Assembly: GCF_013283785.1 (NCBI RefSeq)
Contig: NZ_JABCPZ010000049.1
Span: 1-54,695 of the forward strand
DNA from: Nonomuraea antri
Lineage (GTDB): Bacteria; Actinomycetota; Actinomycetes; Streptosporangiales; Streptosporangiaceae
Reading direction: 5' to 3'
DNA: 54,695 nucleotides
Shown one piece after another: positions 7,343 through 15,883 of this stretch (positions within the stretch are counted from its first letter, which is position 1; each line of letters starts with the position of its first letter). Below the pieces are notes generated by a model that made no database searches, had not been told where the DNA came from, and was given only the letters and a program-made list of their open reading frames with translations. The position numbers were made by a program, and so were the translations under genes.

Positions 7343-9637
7343 TTGGCTGATCTTCACCGGAACGCGGAGAAGGAGCACCCGATCGCCACGCCACCCGGCT
7401 TCGCGGAGGTGCTGCGTCGCCATCGGCACGCGGCGCGCCTGACGTTGGAGCAGCTCGCCGAGGCCTCCGGCGTCAGCGCCAGGACGCTGTCCGACATGGA
7501 ACGCGGCCGCAGCAGGGGCCCGCAGCACCGGACCGTCACCGCGCTGGCCGACGCGCTCGGCCTGGCCGGGGCCGAGCGCGAACAGCTCGTCGGGCTGGCG
7601 CGCGAGGGGCGTCTGCGCGACCACTGGACCCGTCCGAGCGGGCTGTGCGAGCTGCCCCGCTCGGTCGACGACTTCACCGGCCGGGCCGCCGAGCTGACCT
7701 GGCTCGGCGAGCTGCTGCGCGGCGGGGGCGCGCCGGGCGCCGCCGGAGTCGGGCTCATCACCGGCGCGGCCGGGCTGGGCAAGACCACGCTGACCGTCCG
7801 CGCCGCGCACGCCCTGCGCGAAGACTTCCCCGGCGGGGCGTTCTTCCTCGACCTGTTCGGCATGTCCGCGCAGCCCCTGCCCGCCGACGAGGCGCTGGGC
7901 CTGCTGCTGCGCGCCCTGGGCAGCACCGACCAGCAGATCCCCGGCGACGTCGGCGGGCGCGCGTCCCTGTACCGGTCGCTGCTGCGCGATCGGCGGGTGC
8001 TGATCGTGCTCGACAACGCCGCGTCCGAGGAACAGGTCCGGCCGCTGCTGCCGGGCGACGGCACGGGACGGGCCCTGGTTACCAGCCGCCGCCTGCTGGC
8101 CGGTCTGGAAGGAGTGCGCAGGCTCAGCCTCGGGCCCCTGCCCGCGCCGGAGGCCACCGAACTGCTGGCCGGAATACTGAAGGACCGCGGCGGCTCGGAC
8201 GACGGATCGGCGCTCCGGCAGCTCGCGCGGATGTGCGGCGGGCTGCCCCTCGCGCTGCGGATCGCCGGGAACCGGCTCGCCAGCCGGCCCGGATGGAACG
8301 CCGCCGACCTCGCCGCCCGGCTGACGAACGAGGAACGCCGCCTCGACCAGCTCAGCGCCGGCGACCTCAAGATCGCCACCGCGTTCGGCCTGTCCTACGA
8401 CCAGCTGGCCGACTCGACGCGGCGGGTCTTCCGCCGGCTCGCCCTGGTGCCCGGCCGCGACTTCGACGCCGCGCTGGCCGCCGTCGCGGGCGGCACGCCC
8501 GTCGAGGGGGCCTGGGACGCACTCGACGAGCTCGTCGACCTCGGCCTGCTGCAGGACGGCACGTCCGGCCGCTACCGCTTCCACGACCTGGTCCGGCTGT
8601 TCTCCCGCGACCGGCTGCGGGAGGAGGAGACCGCGGCCGAGCGCGACGAGCTCACCGCGACGGTGACGTCGTGGCTGCTGCGGATGGCCACCGCCGCCGG
8701 GCGCTGGTTCGAGTTCGGACCCGGCCGTCCCGACCCCGACCCCGATCTCGCGGAGCCGTCCTCCGCCGAAGAGGCCGACCACTGGTTGCGCGTGAACGCG
8801 GACAACTGGCTGGGCGCGTTACGCCAGGGGGCGAGCGGCGATCAGTTCGCCGCCGTGCTCGACTGCGCCGAGTCGCTGAACAGGTTCTCCGACCGGTGGA
8901 TGCACGCGCCGCACTGGCACGAGGTCTTCACGCTCGGCGCCGCGGCCGCCGCCGCCCTGGACGACCCGGCCAGGCAGGCCGGCCAGCTGAACCAGGTGGC
9001 CTGGGTGCACCTGATACCGCGTGACGACCCGGAGGCCTGCCTGCGCCACACCCCGCGGGCGCTGGACCTGGCCACCCGCAGCGGCGCCACGGCGGAGATC
9101 ATCCAGGCCCACCACCTGGAAGGCGGCGCGTTCCGCCAGCTCGGACGGCTCGACGAGGCCATCGCGGCGGAGACGCGGGCGGTCGAGATGGCCGAGGCCG
9201 ATGACGACATCGATCAGTACTGCGAATCGCTCGGCGCCCTCGGCACCTGCCTTCGTCTCGCCGGTCGCCACGCCGAGGCGCTGGAGCAGTACCACAAGGT
9301 GCTGGCCCTGGTGAACGACGAGCGGTCCGGCATCACGCCGAGCGTCGCGGCGTTCATCCGGCCGATCGCGCTGGCCCGCGTCGGTGAATGCCTGGGCCTG
9401 CTCGGCGAACGCCCCGCGGCGATCGCCAGGCTCGCCGAGGCGATCGAGCTCATGGAGCGGATCCAGTTGGCCGTCCCGCAGGCCCGCGCTCTGGAGACGC
9501 TGGCGGCGCTGCTGTCGGAGGAGGACCGGGCCGGCGAGAGCCGCGACGCCTACGCGCGGGCGGCCGAGGTGTACCAGGCCGTCGGCGACACGGCGGCGAG
9601 CGGCCGCTGCCGCGACCTGGCGAACACCCCGACCTGA
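7343..9637 (+). CDS. XRE-HTH / NB-ARC / TPR regulator
   Basis: STAND-class regulator of up to 764 aa. An N-terminal XRE-type helix-turn-helix (FAEVLRRHRHAARLTLEQLA onward) is followed by an NB-ARC ATPase with Walker A GAAGLGKTT around 141-149 and nucleotide-domain text VLIVLDNAAS. A winged-helix part ends RYRFHDLVRLFSRDRL, and a TPR tail follows. The start is unclear. TTG 7343 has no ribosome site. A strong AAGGAG at 7370-7375 is ideally placed for ATC 7382-7384 (IATPPGF). GTG 7409 would trim the HTH. The gene follows the esterase-like gene by 25 bp and may share its transcript. The ATPase/TPR architecture matches AfsR-type regulators without the BTAD part. Confidence 0.88.
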   Translation: MADLHRNAEKEHPIATPPGFAEVLRRHRHAARLTLEQLAEASGVSARTLSDMERGRSRGPQHRTVTALADALGLAGAEREQLVGLAREGRLRDHWTRPSGLCELPRSVDDFTGRAAELTWLGELLRGGGAPGAAGVGLITGAAGLGKTTLTVRAAHALREDFPGGAFFLDLFGMSAQPLPADEALGLLLRALGSTDQQIPGDVGGRASLYRSLLRDRRVLIVLDNAASEEQVRPLLPGDGTGRALVTSRRLLAGLEGVRRLSLGPLPAPEATELLAGILKDRGGSDDGSALRQLARMCGGLPLALRIAGNRLASRPGWNAADLAARLTNEERRLDQLSAGDLKIATAFGLSYDQLADSTRRVFRRLALVPGRDFDAALAAVAGGTPVEGAWDALDELVDLGLLQDGTSGRYRFHDLVRLFSRDRLREEETAAERDELTATVTSWLLRMATAAGRWFEFGPGRPDPDPDLAEPSSAEEADHWLRVNADNWLGALRQGASGDQFAAVLDCAESLNRFSDRWMHAPHWHEVFTLGAAAAAALDDPARQAGQLNQVAWVHLIPRDDPEACLRHTPRALDLATRSGATAEIIQAHHLEGGAFRQLGRLDEAIAAETRAVEMAEADDDIDQYCESLGALGTCLRLAGRHAEALEQYHKVLALVNDERSGITPSVAAFIRPIALARVGECLGLLGERPAAIARLAEAIELMERIQLAVPQARALETLAALLSEEDRAGESRDAYARAAEVYQAVGDTAASGRCRDLANTPT

Positions 9638-9671
9638 CGAACACCGCGACCTGGGCGAACACCGCGACCTG
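9621..9671 (+). repeat. Triplicated 16-bp unit across a stop codon
   Basis: Three copies of CGAACACCsCGACCTG start at 9621, 9638 and 9656. The first encodes the last residues of the XRE/NB-ARC protein, and the TGA lies at the junction to copy two. The array reads as a small tandem duplication at the gene end. Confidence 0.8.
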
Positions 9672-9787
9672 ACGGTTCCCGCGCTACTTCTGCGTGCTGT
9701 TCTGCGTGGCCCGGCAGCCTGCCCGCCACTTTGATGGAGCGCACGGGGGACAGGCGATGGGCCTGGCCGGCAGCGCGGGGAGCGACC

Positions 9788-10357
9788 ATGACCGCAGGCA
9801 GGAACGTCATACTCGTGCCCGGCGCTCTCGCGGACGGGTCCGGCTGGCAGGGCGTCCAGGACGAACTGGCCGCGGCCGGGCTCCGCGTCCACGTCGCGCG
9901 GATCCCGATGTCGCCGGCGGGTGACGTCGCGCTGACCCGCAGGCTCCTGGACGGTCTCGACGGCCCCGCCGTCCTGGTCGGCCACTGCTACGGCGGCGTC
10001 GTCATCACCGAGGCGGGCACCCATCCCCGGGTCGCGTCGCTGGTGTACCTGGCCGCGTTCGTCCCCGACCAGGGCGAGTCGATCGACACGCTCGTCGCCG
10101 CCGGGCCGGCGCTGCCCGTGCCGGCCCGCGGCGCGACGGTCACCGACCCGGCCTGGCGGCACCGGCCGAGCTGGTACCTCGTCGCGCTCCAGGACCGGAT
10201 CATCGCGCCGGCCCTGCAGCGCGGGATGGCCGAGCGCGCCGGATCGATCGTCGTCGAGGTGGTCGGCAGCCATGCCGTCCACGTCACCCAGCCGGCCGCG
10301 GCCGCCGACCTCATCCGTGAGGCGGCCGCCGCCGTCTTCGGCCCGGCCGCTCCATGA
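9788..10357 (+). CDS. Lid-less alpha/beta hydrolase with Cys nucleophile
   Basis: 189 aa. ATG 9788 is chosen for its GGGGAG at 9777-9782; longer in-frame starts at 9731/9734 lack one. It belongs to the same family as the secreted hydrolase at 12645: [31 protein letters not shown] and [10 protein letters not shown]. The nucleophile elbow reads GHCYGG with Cys67 (TGC), where the paralogue has GHSYGG. Between PDQGES and DPAW there are 21 residues, against 69 in the paralogue, so the lid is nearly absent. A Cys nucleophile occurs in dienelactone hydrolases, but Cys combined with lid loss is unusual. The MHS transporter follows after 32 bp, probably in one operon. Confidence 0.87.
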   Translation: MTAGRNVILVPGALADGSGWQGVQDELAAAGLRVHVARIPMSPAGDVALTRRLLDGLDGPAVLVGHCYGGVVITEAGTHPRVASLVYLAAFVPDQGESIDTLVAAGPALPVPARGATVTDPAWRHRPSWYLVALQDRIIAPALQRGMAERAGSIVVEVVGSHAVHVTQPAAAADLIREAAAAVFGPAAP

Positions 10358-10389
10358 GGCGCCGCGGCGCCGCACCGCAGGAGGCAGAC

Positions 10390-11688
10390 ATGACAGGCAA
10401 ACCCGTGACCAAGGCCGCCGTCGTCGGCACCGCGATCGAGTTCTACGACCACGCGCTGTTCGGCCTCGCCGCGGCGATCGTGCTCAACGGGCAGTTCTTC
10501 CCCGCGGACAGCCCCGCCGCGGGCACCCTCGGCGCCTTCGCCGCGTTCGCGGTCGGATTCCTGGCCCGTCCCATCGGCGGTGTCGTGTTCGGGCACCTGG
10601 GCGACCGGGTCGGGCGCAAACCCGCGCTGGTCGCGACGCTGCTGCTGATGGGACTGTCCACGGCCGGCATCGGGCTGCTGCCCACCTACGACCAGATCGG
10701 CGTGGCCGCGCCGGCCCTGCTGATGCTGCTCCGGCTGGCGCAGGGCTTCGGCGCGGGCGCCGAGTACGCGGGCGCGCTGGTCCTGGTGGCCGAGACCAGC
10801 GACCCGCGCCGGCGGGGCCTGTGGGCCGCGCTTCCCGGGGCGGGCGTCCAGATCGGCATCCTGACCGCCACGCTGGTCTTCACCGCGGCCGCCGCGTTGC
10901 CGTCGTTCGAGACCTGGGGCTGGCGGTTGCCGTTCCTGATCAGCCTGGTGGGCGTGGGGGTTGGGCTGTTCGTCAGGTTCCGTACGCCCGAGTCCGAGCT
11001 CTTCGAGCGCGAGCGGGTGCGCGGACTGAGCCGTTTCCCCGCGCTGGAGGTGGTCAGGAGGCAGCCGCGGAGCCTGCTGATCGCCGTCGCGGCCAACGCC
11101 CCGTTCGGCGCGCTCGCCTACATCATCAACGTCTTCCTGCTGTCGTACGTGACCAGGACGGTCGGCCTGCCGGCCACCGTGGGCCTGGCCGCCAACCTGT
11201 CGTCGTCCGCGGCGGCGATCGCGGTCTCGCCCCTGTTCGGGCTGCTCGCCGACCGGGTCGGGCGGCGTCCCGTCTTCCTCGGCACCGCGGCCTTCCTCGC
11301 CGCGTACGCCTTCCCGATGTTCTGGATGGTCGACACCGGACGCCCGGAACTGGTGATCCCGGCGATCACGCTCGGGTACGGCGTCTGCGTCGCCGGGATG
11401 TTCGCCGTGCTGGCCTCGCTGCTCACCGAGCTGTTCGACACCCGCTACCGCTACAGCGGCATCGCGATCGCCCGCGAATGGACGGCCGCGCTGACCAGCG
11501 GCCCCGCTCCGCTCGTGGCGACCGCCCTGGTGACGGCGGCCGGCGGGGCGTCCTGGCCCATCGCCCTGCTGCTGGTGGTCTGCGCGGCGATCACCTTCGT
11601 CGCCGTCCTGCTCGCCCCGGAGACCAGCGGCCGCGACCTGACCGGGGCCGCCGCCGAAGCGCCCGTCCCGGCGCGTGCGGGCGTCTGA
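10390..11688 (+). CDS. MHS-family (MFS) solute:proton symporter
   Basis: 432-aa inner-membrane transporter with about 12 hydrophobic segments. ATG 10390 follows AGGAGG at 10379-10384, which is better than the in-frame ATG 10354 overlapping the previous stop. The early text [14 protein letters not shown] and the loop [13 protein letters not shown] (from about residue 68) are hallmarks of the metabolite:H+ symporter group (ShiA/KgtP/ProP-like), which imports organic acids or osmolytes. A second related loop, [11 protein letters not shown], follows in the second half. Likely co-transcribed with the preceding hydrolase, so import of an ester or acid substrate is a reasonable but unproven idea. 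Confidence 0.9.
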   Translation: MTGKPVTKAAVVGTAIEFYDHALFGLAAAIVLNGQFFPADSPAAGTLGAFAAFAVGFLARPIGGVVFGHLGDRVGRKPALVATLLLMGLSTAGIGLLPTYDQIGVAAPALLMLLRLAQGFGAGAEYAGALVLVAETSDPRRRGLWAALPGAGVQIGILTATLVFTAAAALPSFETWGWRLPFLISLVGVGVGLFVRFRTPESELFERERVRGLSRFPALEVVRRQPRSLLIAVAANAPFGALAYIINVFLLSYVTRTVGLPATVGLAANLSSSAAAIAVSPLFGLLADRVGRRPVFLGTAAFLAAYAFPMFWMVDTGRPELVIPAITLGYGVCVAGMFAVLASLLTELFDTRYRYSGIAIAREWTAALTSGPAPLVATALVTAAGGASWPIALLLVVCAAITFVAVLLAPETSGRDLTGAAAEAPVPARAGV

Positions 11689-11725
11689 CGCCGATACCTA
11701 CGTCACCGCCCCGGAGGCGAGTGCA

Positions 11726-11743
11726 GTCAACTGACCGATTACC
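11726..11743. promoter_or_regulatory. Shared operator candidate, site 3
   Basis: GTCAACTGACCGATTACC lies 64 bp upstream of the chloroperoxidase-like hydrolase. With its flank GTGCA it matches site 1 at all but the two central bases over a 20-bp stretch (GTGCAGTCA-NN-TGACCGATT), far more than expected for a degenerate site. Confidence 0.55.
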
Positions 11744-11807
11744 GGCAGGGGGCCCCGAACCTAACGTCGAAGCGCATCGAGACCGCACCGACGAACAGGA
11801 AGTCGAA

Positions 11808-12632
11808 ATGCCGTACATCACCGCCAACGACGGAGCCCAGATCTTCTACAAGGACTGGGGCGCCGAGGGTACCCCGGTCCTGCTCAGCCACGGCTGGCCG
11901 CTCAACTCCGACGCCTGGGAGGCCGCCGCGCTCTTCCTGGCCCAGCACGGGCACCGCGCCATCGCCCACGACCGGCGCGGGCACGGCCGCTCGGCGCAGA
12001 CCTGGCACGGCAACGAGATGGACACCTACGCCGACGACCTGGCCTGCCTGATCGAGCAGCTCGACCTGCGCGACCTCACCCTGGTCGGGCACTCGACCGG
12101 CGGCGGGGAGGTCGCGCACTACCTCGGCAGGCACGGCGGCGACCGGGTCTCGAAGCTGGTCCTGGTGTCCGCGGTGCCGCCGCTGATGCTGCGCACCGAG
12201 GACAACCCCGAGGGCCTGCCGATCGAGATCTTCGACGCGATCCGGGCCGGCGAGGCCGCCAACCGCTCCCAGCTCTACCGCGACCTGGCCGACGGGCCGT
12301 TCTTCGGGCACAACCGCGGGCAGGACGTCCCGCAGGGGTTCCGCGACGCGTTCTGGCTGCAGAGCATGGCGTCCGGGCACCGGGGCGCGTACGAGTGCAT
12401 CGCCGCCTTCTCCGCCACCGACTTCCGCCCGGACCTGGCCAAGATCGACGTCCCCACCCTGGTCATCCACGGCGACGACGACCAGATCGTGCCGTTCGAG
12501 GTCGGGGGCAAGCGCTCGGCCGAAATGATCAACGGCGCCGTGCTGAAGGTCTACGAAGGCAGCGGGCACGCCCTGCCCGACACCGACCGCGACCGGCTGC
12601 ACGCCGACCTGCTCGCCTTCGTGAACTCCTGA
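11808..12632 (+). CDS. Non-heme chloroperoxidase-like alpha/beta hydrolase
   Basis: 274 aa, ATG 11808 with AGGAAG nearby. Text typical of cofactor-free haloperoxidases: [50 protein letters not shown] (nucleophile Ser96), [16 protein letters not shown] (acid) and GSGHALP (His). These enzymes are in practice esterases or perhydrolases acting through a Ser-His-Asp triad; the natural substrate is unknown. It is the first gene of a three-hydrolase run (11808, 12645, 13499) that ends at the hairpin at 14306. Operator site 3 lies upstream, so the run is probably one regulated transcript. A long open extension upstream of 11808 is only a GC artefact across the transporter gene. Confidence 0.93.
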   Translation: MPYITANDGAQIFYKDWGAEGTPVLLSHGWPLNSDAWEAAALFLAQHGHRAIAHDRRGHGRSAQTWHGNEMDTYADDLACLIEQLDLRDLTLVGHSTGGGEVAHYLGRHGGDRVSKLVLVSAVPPLMLRTEDNPEGLPIEIFDAIRAGEAANRSQLYRDLADGPFFGHNRGQDVPQGFRDAFWLQSMASGHRGAYECIAAFSATDFRPDLAKIDVPTLVIHGDDDQIVPFEVGGKRSAEMINGAVLKVYEGSGHALPDTDRDRLHADLLAFVNS

Positions 12633-12644
12633 GGAGCGCCGCGC

Positions 12645-13469
12645 ATGAACCCCCTACGCCGATTCGGCCACCTGCTGGGCGCCCTCGTCGGGAGCTGCGC
12701 CCTGATCCTCGGCCTGAGCGGAGCGGCCGTCCCCGCCTCCGCCACTCCGACCGCCACCGCCGGCTCCGGCGCCAAGCCGACCGTGGTCCTGGTCCACGGC
12801 GCGTTCGCGGACGCCTCCGGCTTCAACGACATGATCACGCTGCTGGGCGCGGCCGGGTTCCCGGTGATCGCGCCGGCCAACCCGCTGCGTGACGTGGCCG
12901 GTGACGCCGCCTACCTCTCCAGCGTCCTGGACACCATCACCGGGCCGGTCATCCTGGTCGGCCACTCCTACGGCGGCGTCGTCGTCACCAACGCCGCCCG
13001 CGGCCACGACAACGTCAAGGCGCTGGTCTACCTGGGCGCGTTCGCGCCGGACCAGGGCGAGAGCGCGCTGCAGCTGGCCGAGCGGTTCCCCGGCAGCGAG
13101 CTGGGCCACGCGCTGCTGACGCGGCCGTACCCCGGTGGCGGCATCGACGGCTACATCACCGCGGAGAAGTTCCGCGAGGTGTTCGCCGCCGACCTGCCCG
13201 CGTACAAGACCAGGCAGATGGCCGCCACCCAGCGGCCGGGCAGCGCCACCGGACTGTCCGACGGCAGCGGCGACCCGGCCTGGAAGACCATCCCGTCCTG
13301 GTACCTGATCCCCAGGCAGGACAAGGTGATCCCGCCCGCCGCCCAGCGGTTCATGGCCGAGAGGGCCGGCAGCAGGGTCCGCGAGATCGACTCCTCGCAC
13401 GTCGTGATGATGTCCCACCCCGCCGCCGCGACCGCGGTGGTCCTGTCCGCCTACGCCGCCATCCGATAG
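12645..13469 (+). CDS. Secreted alpha/beta hydrolase
   Basis: 274 aa, ATG 12645 with GAGGAG overlapping the preceding stop region, 12 bp after the previous gene. The N-terminus RRFGHLLGALVGSCALILGL is a Sec-type signal peptide, with a probable cut after PASA (about residue 33). The mature enzyme has LVHGAFADASGF, the elbow GHSYGG with Ser108, PDQGES, a full lid of about 69 residues, PSWYLIPRQDKVIPP (acid) and the catalytic His in DSSHVVM. It is the intact counterpart of the lid-less Cys variant at 9788. It is predicted to act outside the cell as an esterase; substrate not inferable. Confidence 0.92.
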   Translation: MNPLRRFGHLLGALVGSCALILGLSGAAVPASATPTATAGSGAKPTVVLVHGAFADASGFNDMITLLGAAGFPVIAPANPLRDVAGDAAYLSSVLDTITGPVILVGHSYGGVVVTNAARGHDNVKALVYLGAFAPDQGESALQLAERFPGSELGHALLTRPYPGGGIDGYITAEKFREVFAADLPAYKTRQMAATQRPGSATGLSDGSGDPAWKTIPSWYLIPRQDKVIPPAAQRFMAERAGSRVREIDSSHVVMMSHPAAATAVVLSAYAAIR

Positions 13470-13498
13470 AGCCGCCACCCGACAGAGGAGAACCTTCG

Positions 13499-14293
13499 AT
13501 GAGACCCGACACGATCGTCCTGATCCACGGCTTCTGGGTGACGCCGCGCAGCTGGGAGCACTGGATCACCCGCTACCAGGAGCAGGGCTTCAAGGTCATC
13601 GCCCCCGCCTACCCCGGCTTCGAGGTCGAGGTGGAGTCGCTCAACGCCGACCCGACCCCCATCGAGCAGGTCACCGTCCCGCAGATCATCGAGTCGCTGG
13701 AGACGCTGATCCGCGGCCTGGACAAGCCGCCGATCCTCATGGGCCACTCGGCCGGCGGCGTGTTCACCCAGATCCTGCTGGACCACGGTTACGGCGCCGC
13801 CGGGGTGGCGATCAACTCAGCCCCCACCGAAGGCGTCAAGGTCATCCCGTTGTCGCAGCTCAAGGCCACCTTCCCGGTGCTGAAGAACCCGGCCAACCGG
13901 CACAAGGCGGTCGGCTTCACCTTCGAGCAGTGGCGCTACGCCTTCACCAACACCTTCCCCGAGGAGCAGGCCCGCGCCACCTACGAGCGCTACCACATCC
14001 CGGCCTCCGGCCACATCTTCTGGGGCAGCGCCCTGGCCAACATCCACCCCGGCAAGGACGACAACTGGGTCGACTACCACAACGACTCACGCAAGCCGCT
14101 GCTGTTCATCTCCGGCGAGCACGACAACCTCATGCCGCCCAAGGTCCAGCGTTCCAACGCCGCGCACTACAAGTCGCCGCGCACCATCACCGAGGTCGTC
14201 GAGTACGCCGGCCGCTCGCACCTGATGCCGGCCGAGAACGGCTGGGAGAAGATCGCCGACCACGCCCTCACCTGGGCTCTGGACCACTCCTGA
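13499..14293 (+). CDS. Alpha/beta hydrolase
   Basis: 264 aa, ATG 13499 behind GAGGAG (13485-13490). No signal peptide. The N-terminus VLIHGFWVTPRSWEHW gives the oxyanion region. The nucleophile elbow is GHSAGG with Ser84, the acid is in ISGEHDNLMPP and the base in GRSHLMPAENGW. The fold and lengths are normal for a single-domain lipase-like hydrolase. It is the third gene of the hydrolase run, 29 bp after the secreted paralogue and followed by a strong hairpin. Cytoplasmic. Specificity unknown. Confidence 0.92.
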   Translation: MRPDTIVLIHGFWVTPRSWEHWITRYQEQGFKVIAPAYPGFEVEVESLNADPTPIEQVTVPQIIESLETLIRGLDKPPILMGHSAGGVFTQILLDHGYGAAGVAINSAPTEGVKVIPLSQLKATFPVLKNPANRHKAVGFTFEQWRYAFTNTFPEEQARATYERYHIPASGHIFWGSALANIHPGKDDNWVDYHNDSRKPLLFISGEHDNLMPPKVQRSNAAHYKSPRTITEVVEYAGRSHLMPAENGWEKIADHALTWALDHS

Positions 14294-14305
14294 AAGCCGG
14301 GGGCC

Positions 14306-14332
14306 GGCTCCCGGAGCGGATCTCCGGGAGCC
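14306..14332 (+). terminator. Hairpin ending the three-hydrolase run
   Basis: A perfect 11-bp stem, GGCTCCCGGAG and CTCCGGGAGCC, around the loop CGGAT starts 12 bp after the stop at 14293. There is no T tract, as is common for actinomycete terminators. Confidence 0.75.
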
Positions 14333-14399
14333 GATCCCCCCGGACGGGGCTCGCGTGACCGACATGAACGACCATTGGTGCTGACGAAGGGAGAGGTCC

Positions 14400-15191
14400 G
14401 TGACGAAGGTCCGGTTCACGCACATCGGCGGTCCCACGGTCCTCATCGAGTTCGGCGGCTGGCGGCTGCTCACCGACCCGACCTTCGACCCCCCGGGCCG
14501 TACCTACTCCTTCGGCTGGGGGACCTCCTCGCGCAAGCTGACCGGCCCCGCCGTCGACCCGGCCGACCTGCCGGACATCGACGCCGTCCTGCTCTCGCAC
14601 GTCCACCACGGCGACAACCTCGACGACGCCGGACGCGCCCTGCTGCCGGCCGCGGGCACGGTCGTGACGACCTCCTCCGGCGCCCGCGCCCTGCCCTGCC
14701 CGGCCCGCGGCCTGCGCGCCGGCCTGACCACCCGGCTCACGGCCGAGGGACGGCCGCCCATCGACATCACCGCCACCCCCTGCAGGCACGGCCCGCCGCT
14801 CAGCGGGCCGATCGTGGGCGAGGTCATCGGCTTCGCGCTCACCTGGCCCGGCCAGGAACACGGCCCGCTGTGGATCACCGGTGACACCGTCGACCACCGG
14901 GCGCTGCGCCGGGCCGCCGCCGCGATCCGGCCGGGCACCGTCCTGCTGCACCTGGGCGGCGTCGGCTTCCCCGGCACCGGACCGCTGCGCTACACCATGA
15001 CCGCGCGTCAGGCCGTCCGGCTGTGCGGGGCCATCGCCCCGCGCACGGTCCTGCCGATCCACTACGAGGGCTGGCAGCACTTCAGGCAGGGCCGCGCCGG
15101 CATCGAACGTGACCTGCGGGCCGCGCCCGGCCACGTCGCCGGCCTGTTCCACTGGCTGCCCCTGGGCACGCCTGACCAGATCCACCTCTGA
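14400..15191 (+). CDS. MBL-fold metallo-hydrolase (UlaG/PF12706-like)
   Basis: 263 aa, GTG 14400 behind GGGAGAGG. The early part FTHIGGPTVLIEFGGWRLLTD is typical of the lactonase-type MBL branch. The metal motif reads SHVHHGDNLD at residues 66-75, a variant of HxHxDH whose last His is Asn. Further motifs are WITGDTVD and TVLPIHYEGW. Members of this branch hydrolyse lactones or phosphodiesters; function here is unassigned. It lies downstream of the hairpin at 14306, so it probably has its own promoter, and converges with the HxlR gene with 11 bp between the stops. Confidence 0.88.
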   Translation: MTKVRFTHIGGPTVLIEFGGWRLLTDPTFDPPGRTYSFGWGTSSRKLTGPAVDPADLPDIDAVLLSHVHHGDNLDDAGRALLPAAGTVVTTSSGARALPCPARGLRAGLTTRLTAEGRPPIDITATPCRHGPPLSGPIVGEVIGFALTWPGQEHGPLWITGDTVDHRALRRAAAAIRPGTVLLHLGGVGFPGTGPLRYTMTARQAVRLCGAIAPRTVLPIHYEGWQHFRQGRAGIERDLRAAPGHVAGLFHWLPLGTPDQIHL

Positions 15192-15202
15192 CCCGGTGGT
15201 CG

Positions 15203-15682
15203 TCACCGTTGCTCGATCTCGGCGGCGGCGAGGCGTTCGAACGGGCCGGCGCCGTCGTGCGGCTTCGGCGGGGCGTCCAGGTGGCGGACGCGCAGCTCGT
15301 CCATGAGCTCCTCGACGAACGCCGGCCCGGCGTCGCGCAGGAACCGCTGCCGGCTCCGGTGCCCGGTGTCGCCGGGACGCCAGTCGAGGCCCCAGTCGCC
15401 GAGCGCGCAGATGATCGGAAGAGTCCGGATGCCGGCCTCGGTCAGGCTGTAGCGGACGCGCTGCCCCCGCGCGGCGGCGCCCCGGGTGAGCAGCCCCGCC
15501 GCGACCAGCCGGACGAGGCGGTCGGCGAGGATGTTCGACGCGATGCCCTCGCCCGACCCGGTGAGCAGCGCACGGAAGTAGCGGCGGTCGCCGAAGATGA
15601 CGTCGCGCAGCACGAGCAGCGACCAGCGATCCCCGAGCACCTCGACGGCGGCGTTGACCGGACACCCGGACCGTGGTTCCAC
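15203..15682 (-). CDS. HxlR-family transcriptional regulator
   Basis: 159 aa. GTG 15682 is chosen because AAGGAGG sits six bases upstream; the frame is open further upstream but without a ribosome site. A winged-helix HxlR protein begins SGCPVNAAVEVLGDRWSLLV and continues RDVIFGDRRYFRALL, ASNILADRL and YSLTEAG. HxlR proteins often control a divergent enzyme gene; the MBL-fold gene at 15877 and its small upstream frame are divergent here. The C-terminus is longer than minimal HxlR proteins and carries extra charged residues. Confidence 0.9.
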   Translation of the reverse strand: MEPRSGCPVNAAVEVLGDRWSLLVLRDVIFGDRRYFRALLTGSGEGIASNILADRLVRLVAAGLLTRGAAARGQRVRYSLTEAGIRTLPIICALGDWGLDWRPGDTGHRSRQRFLRDAGPAFVEELMDELRVRHLDAPPKPHDGAGPFERLAAAEIEQR

Positions 15683-15710
15683 GGCTTCCTCCTTGACAGG
15701 GATATCGCCC

Positions 15711-15740
15711 TCTCTATAGTAGTTGCAAAATACAATCACT
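15711..15740. promoter_or_regulatory. AT-rich divergent promoter/operator of HxlR and MBL genes
   Basis: A short AT-rich stretch in very GC-rich surroundings between the HxlR start and the divergent small frame. TACAAT at 15731-15736 is a good -10 for the + strand, and TCTATA (15712-15717) reads TATAGA on the - strand. AGTTGCAAAATACAATC has TTG/CAA half-sites as expected for an HxlR operator. Not perfectly symmetric. Confidence 0.45.
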
Positions 15741-15757
15741 CCTGGGAAGAGGAGCCG

Positions 15758-15883
15758 ATGGGCCGCTTCGTCCATTCCGCGCAGGCGTCTCATGACCTGC
15801 GGATCGAGCAGGTTCGCGGAGACGACGGGGCGTGGCCGCGCGACGCCGATCACTTCGCGACGAAGGAGGCGGGCTCGTGCTGA
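15758..15883 (+). CDS. Possible small ORF coupled to the MBL gene (41 aa)
   Basis: ATG 15758 follows GAAGAGGAG with a short three-base spacer. The frame encodes MGRFVHSAQASHDLRIEQVR and 21 further polar residues. It ends at TGA 15881-15883 and overlaps the GTG of the MBL gene by seven bases, an arrangement typical of translational coupling. I do not recognise the product. It may be a real small protein, a leader, or chance. Confidence 0.35.
   Translation: MGRFVHSAQASHDLRIEQVRGDDGAWPRDADHFATKEAGSC

Noticed and set aside
1..14293. Antibiotic biosynthetic cluster
   Set aside because: LAL regulators suggest it, but only hydrolases and a transporter are present; no synthase.
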